A stretch of DNA of 64,000 bases from Clostridium sp. AF15-31 (GTDB taxonomy: Bacteria > Bacillota > Clostridia > Lachnospirales > Lachnospiraceae): the NCBI RefSeq assembly GCF_003461625.1, contig NZ_QTXL01000001.1:1-64000 (forward strand), written 5' to 3'. A program made the translations under genes and the position numbers. Under the pieces are notes generated by a model, which saw only the letters and a list, made by a program, of their open reading frames with translations, had not been told where the DNA came from and did not search any database. Positions 45,538 through 54,070 of this stretch are shown piece after piece (position 1 is the stretch's first letter; every line of letters starts with the position of its first letter).

Positions 45538-46878
45538 CTACCCCCGCAGATAATTCTTCTCCCCCCTGCCAATAAAATACACCTTATGAAACGGCACAGT
45601 CACAAGAAGCGTCACCGCTTCTGCGATCGGTACAGCCAGCCACGCTCCATAGATCTTAAGGAAATGCGGCAGGATCAGAAGACTTAACACCGTAAAGATA
45701 AATGTCCGGCTGAATGAAATGATCGCCGACACCTTACCATTTGAAAGGGCTGTGAAGAAACCGGAGGATGTGATATTTAATCCACTGAACAGGAAATTGA
45801 TTGCAAAGATCTTGAATCCGATCTCTGCCAGTTCAAATGTTGCCGGATCATGTGTGAACACCGTAATGATCCAGGTCGCAAGCGCCTCTGCGATAACCGT
45901 CAGAATAATCGCCGATACCGCCACAAAAAGGAATGCAATCTTATAAATACTCCGAAGCTTCTTCTTATCCTTTGCACCATACTGGAACCCAACGATCGGA
46001 CTGATCCCGATTGTAAATCCCAGATAGAATGCATTGAATAAGAACTGTCCATACAGCAGGATTGAGATAGCCGCAACTCCGGCTTCTCCTGCAAGACGCA
46101 TCAGAACAAGATTGAACAATACCGTTACAACAGAATTTGAAAGCTCTGATACCATCTCGGAAGAACCGTTATAGCAGGCATGTCCAAGCTCCCGCAAGGA
46201 AAGCTTGAATCCGGTAAACCGAAGCTCACCTTTGGATAACATGAAAAATACAAGTCCGGCAATCGCTGGAATGCACTGACCGATTCCTGTTGCAAGTGCC
46301 GCACCTGCAACTCCCATATCACAGATCACGATCAATACGTAATCAAGAACAGCATTTACAATACCTGCACCGATCATAAGCAACAAGCCCATCGTTGGCC
46401 GTCCCGCTGTGACCAGATACATCTGAAACAACGTTTGCAGCATACAGGCAGGAATGAATAAGCTCACCATTCCCAGATAACTTTTACAGTCTGCCAGAAG
46501 CACTTCATTGGAACCCAGCAGTCTGGATATCTCTGTCAGGAACACCTGACTGATCACCACGATCACAAGGCTGACCAGAATACATACCGTGACAAACTGA
46601 GTCAGGCTCTCACATGCTCTCTTTTTATTTCCCTCTCCAAGATATTTGCTGATGATCGCATTTCCACCCGATGCCAGCATCATGGCAATGGCGATCGCCA
46701 CATTTACTACGGGATATACGATATTTAACGATGATAATGCATTACTTCCAACAAATCGGGATACAAAGATACCATCCACGATGGTATACAACGACATAAA
46801 TACCATCATGATGATTGACGGTGCTGCAAAGCTCAGCAGCGACCATGGCGTAATGCGACGATTTAATGATTTACCCAT
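45538..46878 (-). CDS. MATE family multidrug efflux transporter
   Basis: 446 residues with 12 hydrophobic helices in two homologous halves. The family pattern is visible in LLSFAAPSIIMMVFMSLYTIVDGIFVSRFVGSNALS, MLASGGNAIISKYLGEG and the second-half GFTIGISPIVGFQYGAKDKKKL. It exports cationic drugs or metabolites using H+ or Na+. A GGAGAGG site precedes the ATG. The promoter has the 19-bp spacer and dyad of a MerR-controlled promoter, and the divergent gene encodes a MerR-type regulator. Confidence 0.93.
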   Translation of the reverse strand: MGKSLNRRITPWSLLSFAAPSIIMMVFMSLYTIVDGIFVSRFVGSNALSSLNIVYPVVNVAIAIAMMLASGGNAIISKYLGEGNKKRACESLTQFVTVCILVSLVIVVISQVFLTEISRLLGSNEVLLADCKSYLGMVSLFIPACMLQTLFQMYLVTAGRPTMGLLLMIGAGIVNAVLDYVLIVICDMGVAGAALATGIGQCIPAIAGLVFFMLSKGELRFTGFKLSLRELGHACYNGSSEMVSELSNSVVTVLFNLVLMRLAGEAGVAAISILLYGQFLFNAFYLGFTIGISPIVGFQYGAKDKKKLRSIYKIAFLFVAVSAIILTVIAEALATWIITVFTHDPATFELAEIGFKIFAINFLFSGLNITSSGFFTALSNGKVSAIISFSRTFIFTVLSLLILPHFLKIYGAWLAVPIAEAVTLLVTVPFHKVYFIGRGEKNYLRG

Positions 46879-46927
46879 TTTAACAAGTCCTCTCCGTTTT
46901 ATAACACTTTTCTAATTGACAAAGCCA

Positions 46928-46958
46928 AGCATATACTATAGGGTAACCCTATAGTCAA
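46928..46958 (-). promoter_or_regulatory. MerR-type promoter/operator of the MATE gene
   Basis: On the minus strand TTGACT (46953-46958) and TATGCT (46928-46933) are separated by an over-long 19-bp spacer. The spacer region contains a perfect 19-bp palindrome, CTATAGGGT-A-ACCCTATAG (46936-46954). This is the arrangement that MerR-family activators untwist. Confidence 0.85.
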
Positions 46959-46988
46959 GTGTAATTTTGAAAATGAAAGGAAAATCAA

Positions 46989-47810
46989 ATGAATAAAAAG
47001 ATATATATGACGACCGGCGAGTTCGCCAGGATCATGCGAATAACAAAAGAAACCCTGTTTCATTATGATGAGATCGGTTTATTTCAGCCGGAGCTCACCC
47101 AGCCAAATGGTTACCGCTATTATTCGATCTATCAGACCGAGATCCTTGACACCATCCTTTTATTAAAAGACCTCGGTATGCCGTTAAAAGAGATCAAACA
47201 GCAGCTTGCCAACCGTGATCCGGCAAAGATGCTCCATATATTAGAAGAACGTGAACATCAGATCAATACGGAGATTGCCAAATTACGTTCTATGGAAAAA
47301 TGGATCTCGCAGCAAAAGAGCAAGATCCATTTCGCTATGCAGATTGATCCGACAGCCATCTTTATTGCTGACTTCCCGGAACGCTACTATCTCTATGCAG
47401 AAGCACCAACCGCTACAGATGCTGAACTGTATCGAAAAACCGATGACCTGATCAATCTTCTGCTAACGGTCGGTTCTACTTTTAAAAATGATTATGATAT
47501 GGCATATTTCCAGCATGCTTCCCATATCGAATCAGATAAGTACGCTGTCTATGATAATGTCGCCCTGTTGTTAGATAACAAGCCTTACGGGCTTCCTGTC
47601 CATACCTTGCCTGCAGGAAAATATCTCACCGCCTACCACACCGGTCACTGGGATACGATCGGCGATACTTACGACCGCCTGATGACCTTTAAACATGAGC
47701 ACAACATACATACTTCCCCTGAATATCTGGAGCACAATGTTATAGACAGCTTCACTGCCGAAGACCCGCAAGACTATATTACCGAGATCACTGTAGCCAT
47801 AGAAGCATGA
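46989..47810 (+). CDS. MerR-family regulator with GyrI-like effector domain
   Basis: 273 residues. The N-terminal winged helix (MTTGEFARIMRITKETLFHYDEIGLFQPELTQPNGYRYYS) and following helix (LKDLGMPLKEIKQQLANRDP) are MerR type. A coiled-coil dimerisation helix spans about 75-110. The C-terminal 150 residues (AIFIADFPERYYLYAEAP..., HTLPAGKYLTAYHTGHWDTIGDTYDRL) resemble the BmrR/GyrI drug-binding domain. It probably senses a lipophilic compound and activates the divergent MATE gene through the dyad at 46936-46954. Confidence 0.93.
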   Translation: MNKKIYMTTGEFARIMRITKETLFHYDEIGLFQPELTQPNGYRYYSIYQTEILDTILLLKDLGMPLKEIKQQLANRDPAKMLHILEEREHQINTEIAKLRSMEKWISQQKSKIHFAMQIDPTAIFIADFPERYYLYAEAPTATDAELYRKTDDLINLLLTVGSTFKNDYDMAYFQHASHIESDKYAVYDNVALLLDNKPYGLPVHTLPAGKYLTAYHTGHWDTIGDTYDRLMTFKHEHNIHTSPEYLEHNVIDSFTAEDPQDYITEITVAIEA

Positions 47811-47835
47811 TCTACATTTTTATATAAGGCTCCGC

Positions 47836-49242
47836 TTAAAACTTCTCAAAGAAATGATATTCGTACAGGTTGGTCAGCTTCTTACCTGTCAGCGCCGCAT
47901 AGGTACGGAGCAGCGAGGATGCACAGCCTGCCACACCGACATACAATCCCGGATAGCTCACAACTCTGGTCGGGATCGTTCTCCACCAACTGTCATACCA
48001 GGTACGGAGTCCCGGTGTCCGGTGATCTGAATCGGAAAGCATTACATCAGCAGTACGGATCATATAATCATAGAACTCTTTCTCCCCGGTATATTCATAC
48101 ATGGCAGCAAAATGCTCCAGAATACCTGCTGTTCCACAGCACTGGCACTGGCAGTTCCAGAAGCCCCAGGAATGTTTCTCCGGCGCACCGGCACGGACGA
48201 TACCGCGCGATAATTCGATCGTCCAATTCCGGTAGATCTCCTCTCCGGTAATCTCATACAGTTCACGAAATGCCAGCGTACTTCCAACCGGGCCATGACA
48301 TGTACTGAGATAATATTTGTCATACGTCGGACCTGTTACCGGATGATCCTGATATGGAATCAATCGTCCGGTCTCATCTCCAACTGCGATATTCATTGCA
48401 TATGTAAGTCCTTCCTTTGCCAGCTCCAGATATTCCTCTTTCTTTGTATCCTGATATAAGGCTGCGAACATCCATGCTGTTCCGGTCGTTCCATGTGACC
48501 AGTTCGGGAATGTCGTATCCTTCGCAAAATCAATCATCGACAAGTCAAGCAGCTTCCAGAACTTTCCACCATTTGGTGCAGGAAGAGCATCCTGTGCGAT
48601 CCGGTCTGCAGCCGCACATGCCGTATCCAGATATTTCTTTATACCGGTCTTACGGTAAAGGATATCTAAGAATACGATAAATCCGCCATCTGCGGTGATA
48701 TCCTCCTGATCACTCCAATGCAGTCCTCTCTTATCAGTTACTGCTGCTTCAAGCAGGACATCCGCAACATATAATACATAATCCCGATACTCCTGTTTTC
48801 CTGTCACCTGATACAGGTCTTCAAGGAAATATGCCTCACCAACCGGGCCATTGTAAGGGCCTGCCGCCCAGCCCGGAACCGGAATAATTCCCTTTACTTC
48901 TGAATGAAGCGTCGTCTGATACCATTCCACTCCAACCTTCGTTGCAATGATATGCGCCGCTGCTTCCTCTGCCTCAGTCAGCCAGCGTGTGTCTCCGGTT
49001 GCTTCATACAGCCGGATAAAGAAAATACCAATACCTGCCGAACCGTCATACATACTCTTCGGCGTAAATAACGGAACATCCTCCCGATATCCATCCTGTC
49101 CTTCCGGCAACGCCTGCCAGATTCTTCCATATTCCGTCTTAATCGCCAACGTATCGATCCATTCCGCCGTATCGATCGCCGCTTTCAAATAATCTTCTGC
49201 TGTATTCTTTTGAAAAATCTCCGGTGTAATCAACTTTGCCAT
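47836..49242 (-). CDS. LanC-like alpha/alpha-barrel protein
   Basis: 468 residues with a repeated GxxG-containing helical pattern (YDGSAGIGIFFIRLYEATGD, YNGPVGEAYFLEDLYQVTGK, SHGTTGTAWMFAALYQDTKK, CHGPVGSTLAFRELYEITGE, CCGTAGILEHFAAMYEYTGE, YVGVAGCASSLLRTYAAL). This is the LanC/LANCL or six-hairpin barrel pattern. Possible zinc ligands are the Cys and His of STCHGPVG and the Cys cluster NCQCQCCGTAG; SHG replaces the WCHG/WCYG found in true cyclases. No precursor peptide or LanB/LanM is visible nearby. It may be a stand-alone glutathione- or peptide-thioether enzyme, or a sugar-processing barrel. It is divergent from the ABC exporter across a 520-bp gap. Confidence 0.7.
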   Translation of the reverse strand: MAKLITPEIFQKNTAEDYLKAAIDTAEWIDTLAIKTEYGRIWQALPEGQDGYREDVPLFTPKSMYDGSAGIGIFFIRLYEATGDTRWLTEAEEAAAHIIATKVGVEWYQTTLHSEVKGIIPVPGWAAGPYNGPVGEAYFLEDLYQVTGKQEYRDYVLYVADVLLEAAVTDKRGLHWSDQEDITADGGFIVFLDILYRKTGIKKYLDTACAAADRIAQDALPAPNGGKFWKLLDLSMIDFAKDTTFPNWSHGTTGTAWMFAALYQDTKKEEYLELAKEGLTYAMNIAVGDETGRLIPYQDHPVTGPTYDKYYLSTCHGPVGSTLAFRELYEITGEEIYRNWTIELSRGIVRAGAPEKHSWGFWNCQCQCCGTAGILEHFAAMYEYTGEKEFYDYMIRTADVMLSDSDHRTPGLRTWYDSWWRTIPTRVVSYPGLYVGVAGCASSLLRTYAALTGKKLTNLYEYHFFEKF

Positions 49243-49623
49243 ATCTTCGTCTTCTTTGTAACTTTATCCTATGCTATAAAAACTTCTCACTCTGTCTCAG
49301 TTTATCTCGCTGCTTATTATCTCTTTCTCCAGTCATTCCTGTTTCATCGCTTTTATTTCCTAGTATTTCTATATGATAATTATACATGTATTTTCAAATT
49401 AAGCAAGCCTTAAAATCACACCCAAACTATAACTATACTATTAAGTGTCCTTTTCATTACATTTTGTATCGTGTTATATCGTTCTCCCCTTATTTACGAA
49501 CTCTCATAAGGGAAAATAAGGGAAAGAAAATCTGGTAACAAATTATAGAAATGGCGCTAGAATATTGGGACTTGATATGATAAGATTAACGGAAATACTT
49601 TATTTGAAAGAGGTGAGAACGAT

Positions 49624-49795
49624 ATGAAATATATCCGAGATAATTACTCAGTACAGTTGATGTAAACTGTTGGCAGATTGTGCTGAGGTGAAAATAAACT
49701 TGCTAGCAGTCGTTAACTGTACTGTCCAAATGATTGAACTACAATATATAAAGGAGTACAGTTATGCGCTATATAAAAGAAATTCTAAAGAATAA
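49624..49795 (+). other. Possible frameshifted short gene before the ABC exporter
   Basis: After GAGGTGAGAACGAT an ATG at 49624 starts MKYIRDNYSVQLM and stops at once. One base later the next frame stays open for 43 codons (KLLADCAEVKINLL, AVVNCTVQMIELQYIKEY), ending at 49795 inside the ABC gene start. A single-base insertion would join them into a protein of about 56 residues. It could be a decayed small peptide gene or a chance frame. The inverted pair AGTACAGTT/AACTGTACT also flanks this stretch. From 49243 to 49623 I see no other feature. Confidence 0.3.
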
Positions 49796-51449
49796 CAGAA
49801 TATGGGTATTAGCTTACATTGGACTAGGTATATTTAATGCATTTATGGCTAATTACAAGACGGACTATTTTCAGAAGGTTATTGACGGATTGGCGACTGG
49901 AACACTTACATTTGCAGGAGTTATAACCTACGGTCTTATTTTGCTGGTAAATTATTGTATGAATTATCTGGATAATTATCCAGAAAAGAAATTGGAGTAT
50001 GGTATTTATCTGGATTTTAAGCTTTTGTCGCTTAGAAAAATAAGTACAATCGATTATACGGAATATCAGAAAATAGGTACTGGAAAACTTGTTCAAAGGA
50101 TCGAGAATGGCTCATCCGCAGGCAGAAATGTAGTATTCAATTTCTGGTTACGTTTGATTCGTGATTTACTTCCTACCATTGTTTTTAGTGTATATTTTAT
50201 TTGGAAGATTGATAAAATAATTACTTATATTTTGTTTGTAGGCTATATGCTTATTTTTATAATAACCAATATTCTACTAAAGTTTCTATACAAAATAAAA
50301 GAAAAGATTTTGAACAGTGAGGAGCTATTCAATCATTTTCTGGTTAGGGGCTTTATGGAAATGTTGGTATTCCGTATGAGCAAACAGTTTCCGAGTGAAA
50401 TAAAGAAAACTCGTAGTGCCAAAGAGAATATTGTTTCATCAAAAGTAAAAATGAATATGATTCATGAAGCATTTTTTACAATATTTGCGCTACTTGTGGC
50501 AATGTTAGATATTGGTATTTTATTTTACGCATGGAAAACAAAAAATCTTACAGTGGGTTCTATAGTTGCACTCATTGCGCTGATTGAAAATGCTTACACG
50601 CCGATCGCTATTTTTAATGTACTTTATGTTCAATATAAATTGGACAAGGCATCCTATAAGAGATTTGAAGAATTTTTAGATTTAAAAGATGATAATCAAT
50701 TAAGAAATGGTAACGCAATTAATACGGACATTGGTGAAATAGCGATAAAAAACTTATCGTTCCAATATGAAGAACGGAAAATTATTGATGATTTGAGCCT
50801 GTTCATAAAAAGGGGACAAAAAATAGCTTTTGTAGGAGAAAGTGGCTCTGGAAAATCCACTGTGATTAAAATATTACTGGGATTACTAAAATACAATCAG
50901 GGAGAAATCTGCTTAGGTGATATGGAGTTAAGTGGAATTTGCCTTAATAATTTGTATGACAAAGTCAGCTATATATCGCAGGATGTTCCCGTTTTTGATG
51001 GAACAATAAAAGAAAATCTGGTATTTGAAAAGAACGTGTCAAAAGAACAAATGCTGGACGCATTGAGTGAAGTGCAACTATCTCATTTGGTTGAGAATCT
51101 TGCGGAAGGCTTAGATACTGAAATTGGTGAGAAAGGAACCTGCTTATCAGGTGGAGAAAAACAAAGACTTGCCTTCGCCCGCTTGTGGTTTGAAAACCCT
51201 GAACTTGTCATTTTGGATGAAGCAACATCTGCAATGGATAATTTAACAGAAGAGATTGTAATGAAATCGGTTATGCAAAAAATGAAAGATAAAACGGTCA
51301 TTGCGATTGCACATAGATTAAATTCCATTGCCGGTTTTGACAGAATTATTCTCTTTAGAGAAGGGAAGATTGTCGGACAAGGGACTTTTGAAGAACTATT
51401 ACATACAGATTCTTATTTTAAGGAACTGTATAATGCGAATGTTCAATAA
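49764..51449 (+). CDS. ABC exporter, fused permease and ATPase
   Basis: 561 residues. Residues 1-300 carry about six transmembrane helices, and 330-561 an ATPase with Walker A FVGESGSGKSTVIKI, Q-loop YISQDVPVFDGTI, signature CLSGGEKQRLAFARL, Walker B LVILDEATSAMD and H-loop AIAHRLNS. There is no N-terminal peptidase domain. The gene is much more AT-rich than its neighbours, which suggests acquisition by transfer. GGAG lies 7 bases before the ATG. Divergent to the LanC-like gene, it may export a peptide, a lipid or a drug; nothing fixes the cargo. Confidence 0.9.
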   Translation: MRYIKEILKNNRIWVLAYIGLGIFNAFMANYKTDYFQKVIDGLATGTLTFAGVITYGLILLVNYCMNYLDNYPEKKLEYGIYLDFKLLSLRKISTIDYTEYQKIGTGKLVQRIENGSSAGRNVVFNFWLRLIRDLLPTIVFSVYFIWKIDKIITYILFVGYMLIFIITNILLKFLYKIKEKILNSEELFNHFLVRGFMEMLVFRMSKQFPSEIKKTRSAKENIVSSKVKMNMIHEAFFTIFALLVAMLDIGILFYAWKTKNLTVGSIVALIALIENAYTPIAIFNVLYVQYKLDKASYKRFEEFLDLKDDNQLRNGNAINTDIGEIAIKNLSFQYEERKIIDDLSLFIKRGQKIAFVGESGSGKSTVIKILLGLLKYNQGEICLGDMELSGICLNNLYDKVSYISQDVPVFDGTIKENLVFEKNVSKEQMLDALSEVQLSHLVENLAEGLDTEIGEKGTCLSGGEKQRLAFARLWFENPELVILDEATSAMDNLTEEIVMKSVMQKMKDKTVIAIAHRLNSIAGFDRIILFREGKIVGQGTFEELLHTDSYFKELYNANVQ

Positions 51450-51649
51450 TAGTATTTGTTACATTTGAATTTGTAAAAAATTTAAAGTGGCTGGCGCTCT
51501 TGCTTTTAGTGTTTGAACGACAGCCACCCAACAGAAATTCATACTATTTTAAGCAAATAGTTTTTGCTTTTGTAGATATTCGAATTGCCTTTGTACGCAT
51601 ATTTTTTCACAGATGCATTATCTAGTTGAACATCCCCTGTAATGAATAT

Positions 51650-51745
51650 CAGTAAGATTTTCGTTATAAAATACAGCTTGCCAGCATATGCGGGCGCATG
51701 TTTGAGCCGGAGGCGAGTTTGCGCAGGAGCATATGCGAATCAGGC
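51650..51745. repeat. Family 2 palindromic element, copy G
   Basis: Oriented opposite to E and F. GCATATGC/GCATATGC, GCGC/GCGC and a GCC-GGA-GGC tip enclose the same loop pieces ATGTTTGA and GAGTTT seen in the reverse complement of E and F. The upstream part TAAGATTTTCGTTATAAA also matches. Long private arms are not evident, so the copy may be truncated. It ends 4 bp from the stop of the small gene at 51749. The 51450-51649 stretch holds no gene. Confidence 0.6.
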
Positions 51746-51748
51746 AAA

Positions 51749-51988
51749 CTACTGCTCATCCTCCAGCATCTCCCGGTCCTTCTCCATCTCCTGCACAACC
51801 CCAAACGCCGACAGCTCATCCGCAAATTCTTCCATATAATCTTGATAATGCTCCATCAGTTCTGCCTGAACCGCATCCACGCCCTTCTGTTTACCCAAAT
51901 GGCGCTTCTTATCCACACCATGCTTCCGGCTTTGGCGCATCCCCGGATATACCTGATCTGCAGTCCTGTTTCTTCTATTAAATAACAT
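51749..51988 (-). CDS. Small hypothetical charged protein
   Basis: 79 residues, preceded by AGAGGAATGGGAT before the ATG. The N-terminal half is basic (NRRNRTADQVYPGMRQSRKHGVDKKRH) and the C-terminal half acidic and helical (YMEEFADELSAFGVVQEMEKDREMLEDEQ). I recognise no family. It could be a small regulator or adaptor. The next genes are far away, so it is an orphan unit followed by repeat copy G. Confidence 0.5.
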   Translation of the reverse strand: MLFNRRNRTADQVYPGMRQSRKHGVDKKRHLGKQKGVDAVQAELMEHYQDYMEEFADELSAFGVVQEMEKDREMLEDEQ

Positions 51989-52210
51989 ATCCCATTCCTC
52001 TTTTCATACAAAAAGAAACCGCCATGTATATAAGCCATTCCGGCTTCCTTTCTTTATAAAAGAGTATCGACATCCAGCAATCGGTTTATACCATTCCTTC
52101 TGCTGTATCAATTAAATTATAAATAAAAATCCGGGAGAAATTAAAATTGTGTATAGAAAGGGCTTGAGCCCCAGTAATTAATACTGAGGCTCATTCTTAA
52201 AGGAGAGGTC

Positions 52211-52315
52211 ATGGAGGATTCCAAAAAGGGGGGGTTTGGGGGGGTTTGGGGGTTATGGGGTACATTACATCGTAATATAGGGATTATACGAATTCGTGCA
52301 TTGGGAATCCTCCAT
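52211..52315. other. G-quadruplex-prone hairpin with embedded short reading frame
   Basis: ATGGAGGATTCC (52211-52222) and its exact complement (52304-52315) bracket four G-runs: G7, G7, G5 and G4 at 52228-52260, separated by TTT, TTT and TTAT. A short hairpin (GAGCC...GGCTC, 52166-52192) lies just upstream. AAAGGAGAGGTC precedes the ATG at 52211, which opens a frame of about 42 codons starting MEDSKKGGFGGVWGLWG. The region between 52000 and 52790 otherwise has no gene; 52320-52790 is AT-rich with nothing I can identify. Confidence 0.6.
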
Positions 52316-52791
52316 CATATCTATTCAAATGTTAAGTAATTGTCTTTTTTTAACTTACTACACTGTAGTAACTTCTTTCAAGATGTTCGTTTTTATTTCC
52401 TGTCCATCTCTTATGGTGCTATGATAACAAATTCATTCAAATTTGTAAATATTGCATAATAAATAAAGTTTTCCGGGTTTTATGGTTCTTTTTGCACAAA
52501 TTTTACTATATATGATAGCTTTATGAATATTTTGACGGATTTTGCCTGTCTCATTTTGTCAAATTTACTATTTCTTTACTCAAACAGCCAAATTCAATCA
52601 AATAAAATTTGATTTGCGTGCGATACTTTTCGACATTTTACGATTTTTTACAGCAGCAAAAATTTGAAAATATTGTGAAAAATGCCATTTTTTTGTTCAG
52701 GATACTTTTTTATATCGCGAAGCGTTTATATTTTCTTCTTAAAAAATAAAATCCGGAATGTAACAATACCTAATTTCTCCGTCAGATATAA

Positions 52792-52912
52792 AGAAAAAGG
52801 AGCTCAAAACTGAACTCCTCATCTTTCGAAAAAAATACTATGCAAATATATAACGCCTGTCACAATCTTACTGACCCCGTATTCGGAATCCTCTTCTATC
52901 GCGCCAGACGCT
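52792..52912 (-). ncRNA. Candidate structured small RNA (about 120 nt)
   Basis: A consensus promoter upstream and a terminator at its end define a transcript of about 120 nt that has no open frame with a ribosome site. It can fold as one long hairpin with tiers GCGTCTG/CAGGCGT, CGCGAT/ATTGTG and GATTCCG-AATA-CGGGGTC, with a purine-rich internal loop AGAAGAG opposite AGTAAG. The terminator is GGAGTTCA-GTTT-TGAGCTCC with one mismatch, then TTTTT. It resembles no RNA family that I recognise. Confidence 0.55.
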
Positions 52913-52918
52913 TTACAC

Positions 52919-52947
52919 AATATATACGTTTGTATAAATTTTGTCAA
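52919..52947 (-). promoter_or_regulatory. Promoter of the candidate small RNA
   Basis: On the minus strand TTGACA (52942-52947), a 17-bp spacer and TATATT (52919-52924). It points away from the S4-domain gene at 53061. Confidence 0.65.
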
Positions 52948-53060
52948 GAATATTTCAAAAAAGTTAAGATTTCTTTCCCCCCTTTACAAATTGTTCCAAT
53001 AATCCTATCATTCTACATAGATTGAAAGAACACAACACAGCCGCGCAGGAGGAAAACCAC

Positions 53061-53840
53061 ATGAATACAGATGCATTATTACAGGGACGATTCAAGGATC
53101 TGGCAAATAAAGCCTATCAGAAGAATATCTATACCTTTACAAATTTTCTGTCTGCATCCGATCTGGATATTTTCTATTCTATCCTGCCGGACATCAACCA
53201 TGTACCATATCAGATTTTCGGTGGCCGGGAAGGATGTGACCGTGTTATGATCCGCTTTGGATCAGAGGATATGACCGGATATGAACTTCCATTTCCGATC
53301 ACCATACTTCAGGTCACACCATTACTGGACAAATTTTCAGACGAGCTGACTCACCGCGACGTTCTGGGTTCTCTGATGAACCTTGGTATTGAACGTGAAA
53401 TGACCGGTGATATTGTCATGAAAGAATCCTCCAGAAGCGGAAAACGAAATACCGCTTATGTGTTCTGTGTATCTTCGATCGCAGATTACATCACTGATAA
53501 TCTTACTCGTATCAAACATACCAATGTCCGCTGTACCATCTGCCCGGATGATGACCTGCAGGATATTGTACCAACACTGGAAGAATTTCAGTGCATTGCT
53601 GCCTCAGAACGAATCGATGCTGCCATTGCTTCTATCACGAAGCTCTCCAGAAGCCAGACTGTCGCCCTGTTCCGTGAAAAAAAAGTATTTTTAAACAATC
53701 GCGTTCTTGAAAATAACAGCTATAACCTGAAACCGGAGGATACTCTGTCTATCCGCGGATATGGCAAATTCATCTATAAAGGCTGTGGACATGAAACCCG
53801 GAAAGGCAGGATCTATCTGACATTTGAACGTTATGTCTGA
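53061..53840 (+). CDS. S4-domain RNA-binding protein (YlmH-like)
   Basis: 259 residues from the ATG at 53061, which follows CAGGAGG; an in-frame ATG at 53022 has no such site. The C-terminal 60-70 residues (ERIDAAIASITKLSRSQTVALFREKKVFLNNRVLENNSYNLKPEDTLSIRGYGKFIYKG) are an S4 RNA-binding domain. The N-terminal part (YTFTNFLSASDLDIFYSIL...VPYQIFGGREGCDRVMIRFG) is the YlmH N-terminal domain. YlmH homologues act on stalled 50S ribosomes and septum-linked operons. Here it is a single-gene unit closed by a hairpin. Confidence 0.9.
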   Translation: MNTDALLQGRFKDLANKAYQKNIYTFTNFLSASDLDIFYSILPDINHVPYQIFGGREGCDRVMIRFGSEDMTGYELPFPITILQVTPLLDKFSDELTHRDVLGSLMNLGIEREMTGDIVMKESSRSGKRNTAYVFCVSSIADYITDNLTRIKHTNVRCTICPDDDLQDIVPTLEEFQCIAASERIDAAIASITKLSRSQTVALFREKKVFLNNRVLENNSYNLKPEDTLSIRGYGKFIYKGCGHETRKGRIYLTFERYV

Positions 53841-53857
53841 ATTAATACATACAAACA

Positions 53858-53922
53858 GTGCAGACCTGAAGCAGCTAAGCGAATCTCCCGATATGCTGCG
53901 CTTCCAGACCTGCACCATTTTT
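53858..53922 (+). terminator. Terminator after the S4-domain gene
   Basis: GTGCAG..CTG.AGC.GC pairs with GCTGCGCTTCCAGACCTGCAC around a 20-nt loop and is followed by five T. The tip contains AGCGAATC, also found in family 1 copy C, but the rest does not match. The 53923-54070 stretch contains no gene. Confidence 0.7.
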
Positions 53923-54070
53923 GACATCTTATAAATTTTTCTGGTTTATTTTTTTATGTTGTCACTACCCTCCTTCCATTTTTGTTTATCGGAATCCCTT
54001 CATATATCCCGTAACATCACTATACAAAAAATCGCCTGCGAAAAACCGTTGATGTAATAAATAGCATGTC

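Noticed and set aside
47836..51449. Complete lanthipeptide gene cluster
   Set aside because: No LanB or LanM dehydratase and no intact precursor peptide were found, and the LanC-like protein lacks a clear set of the usual zinc ligands.
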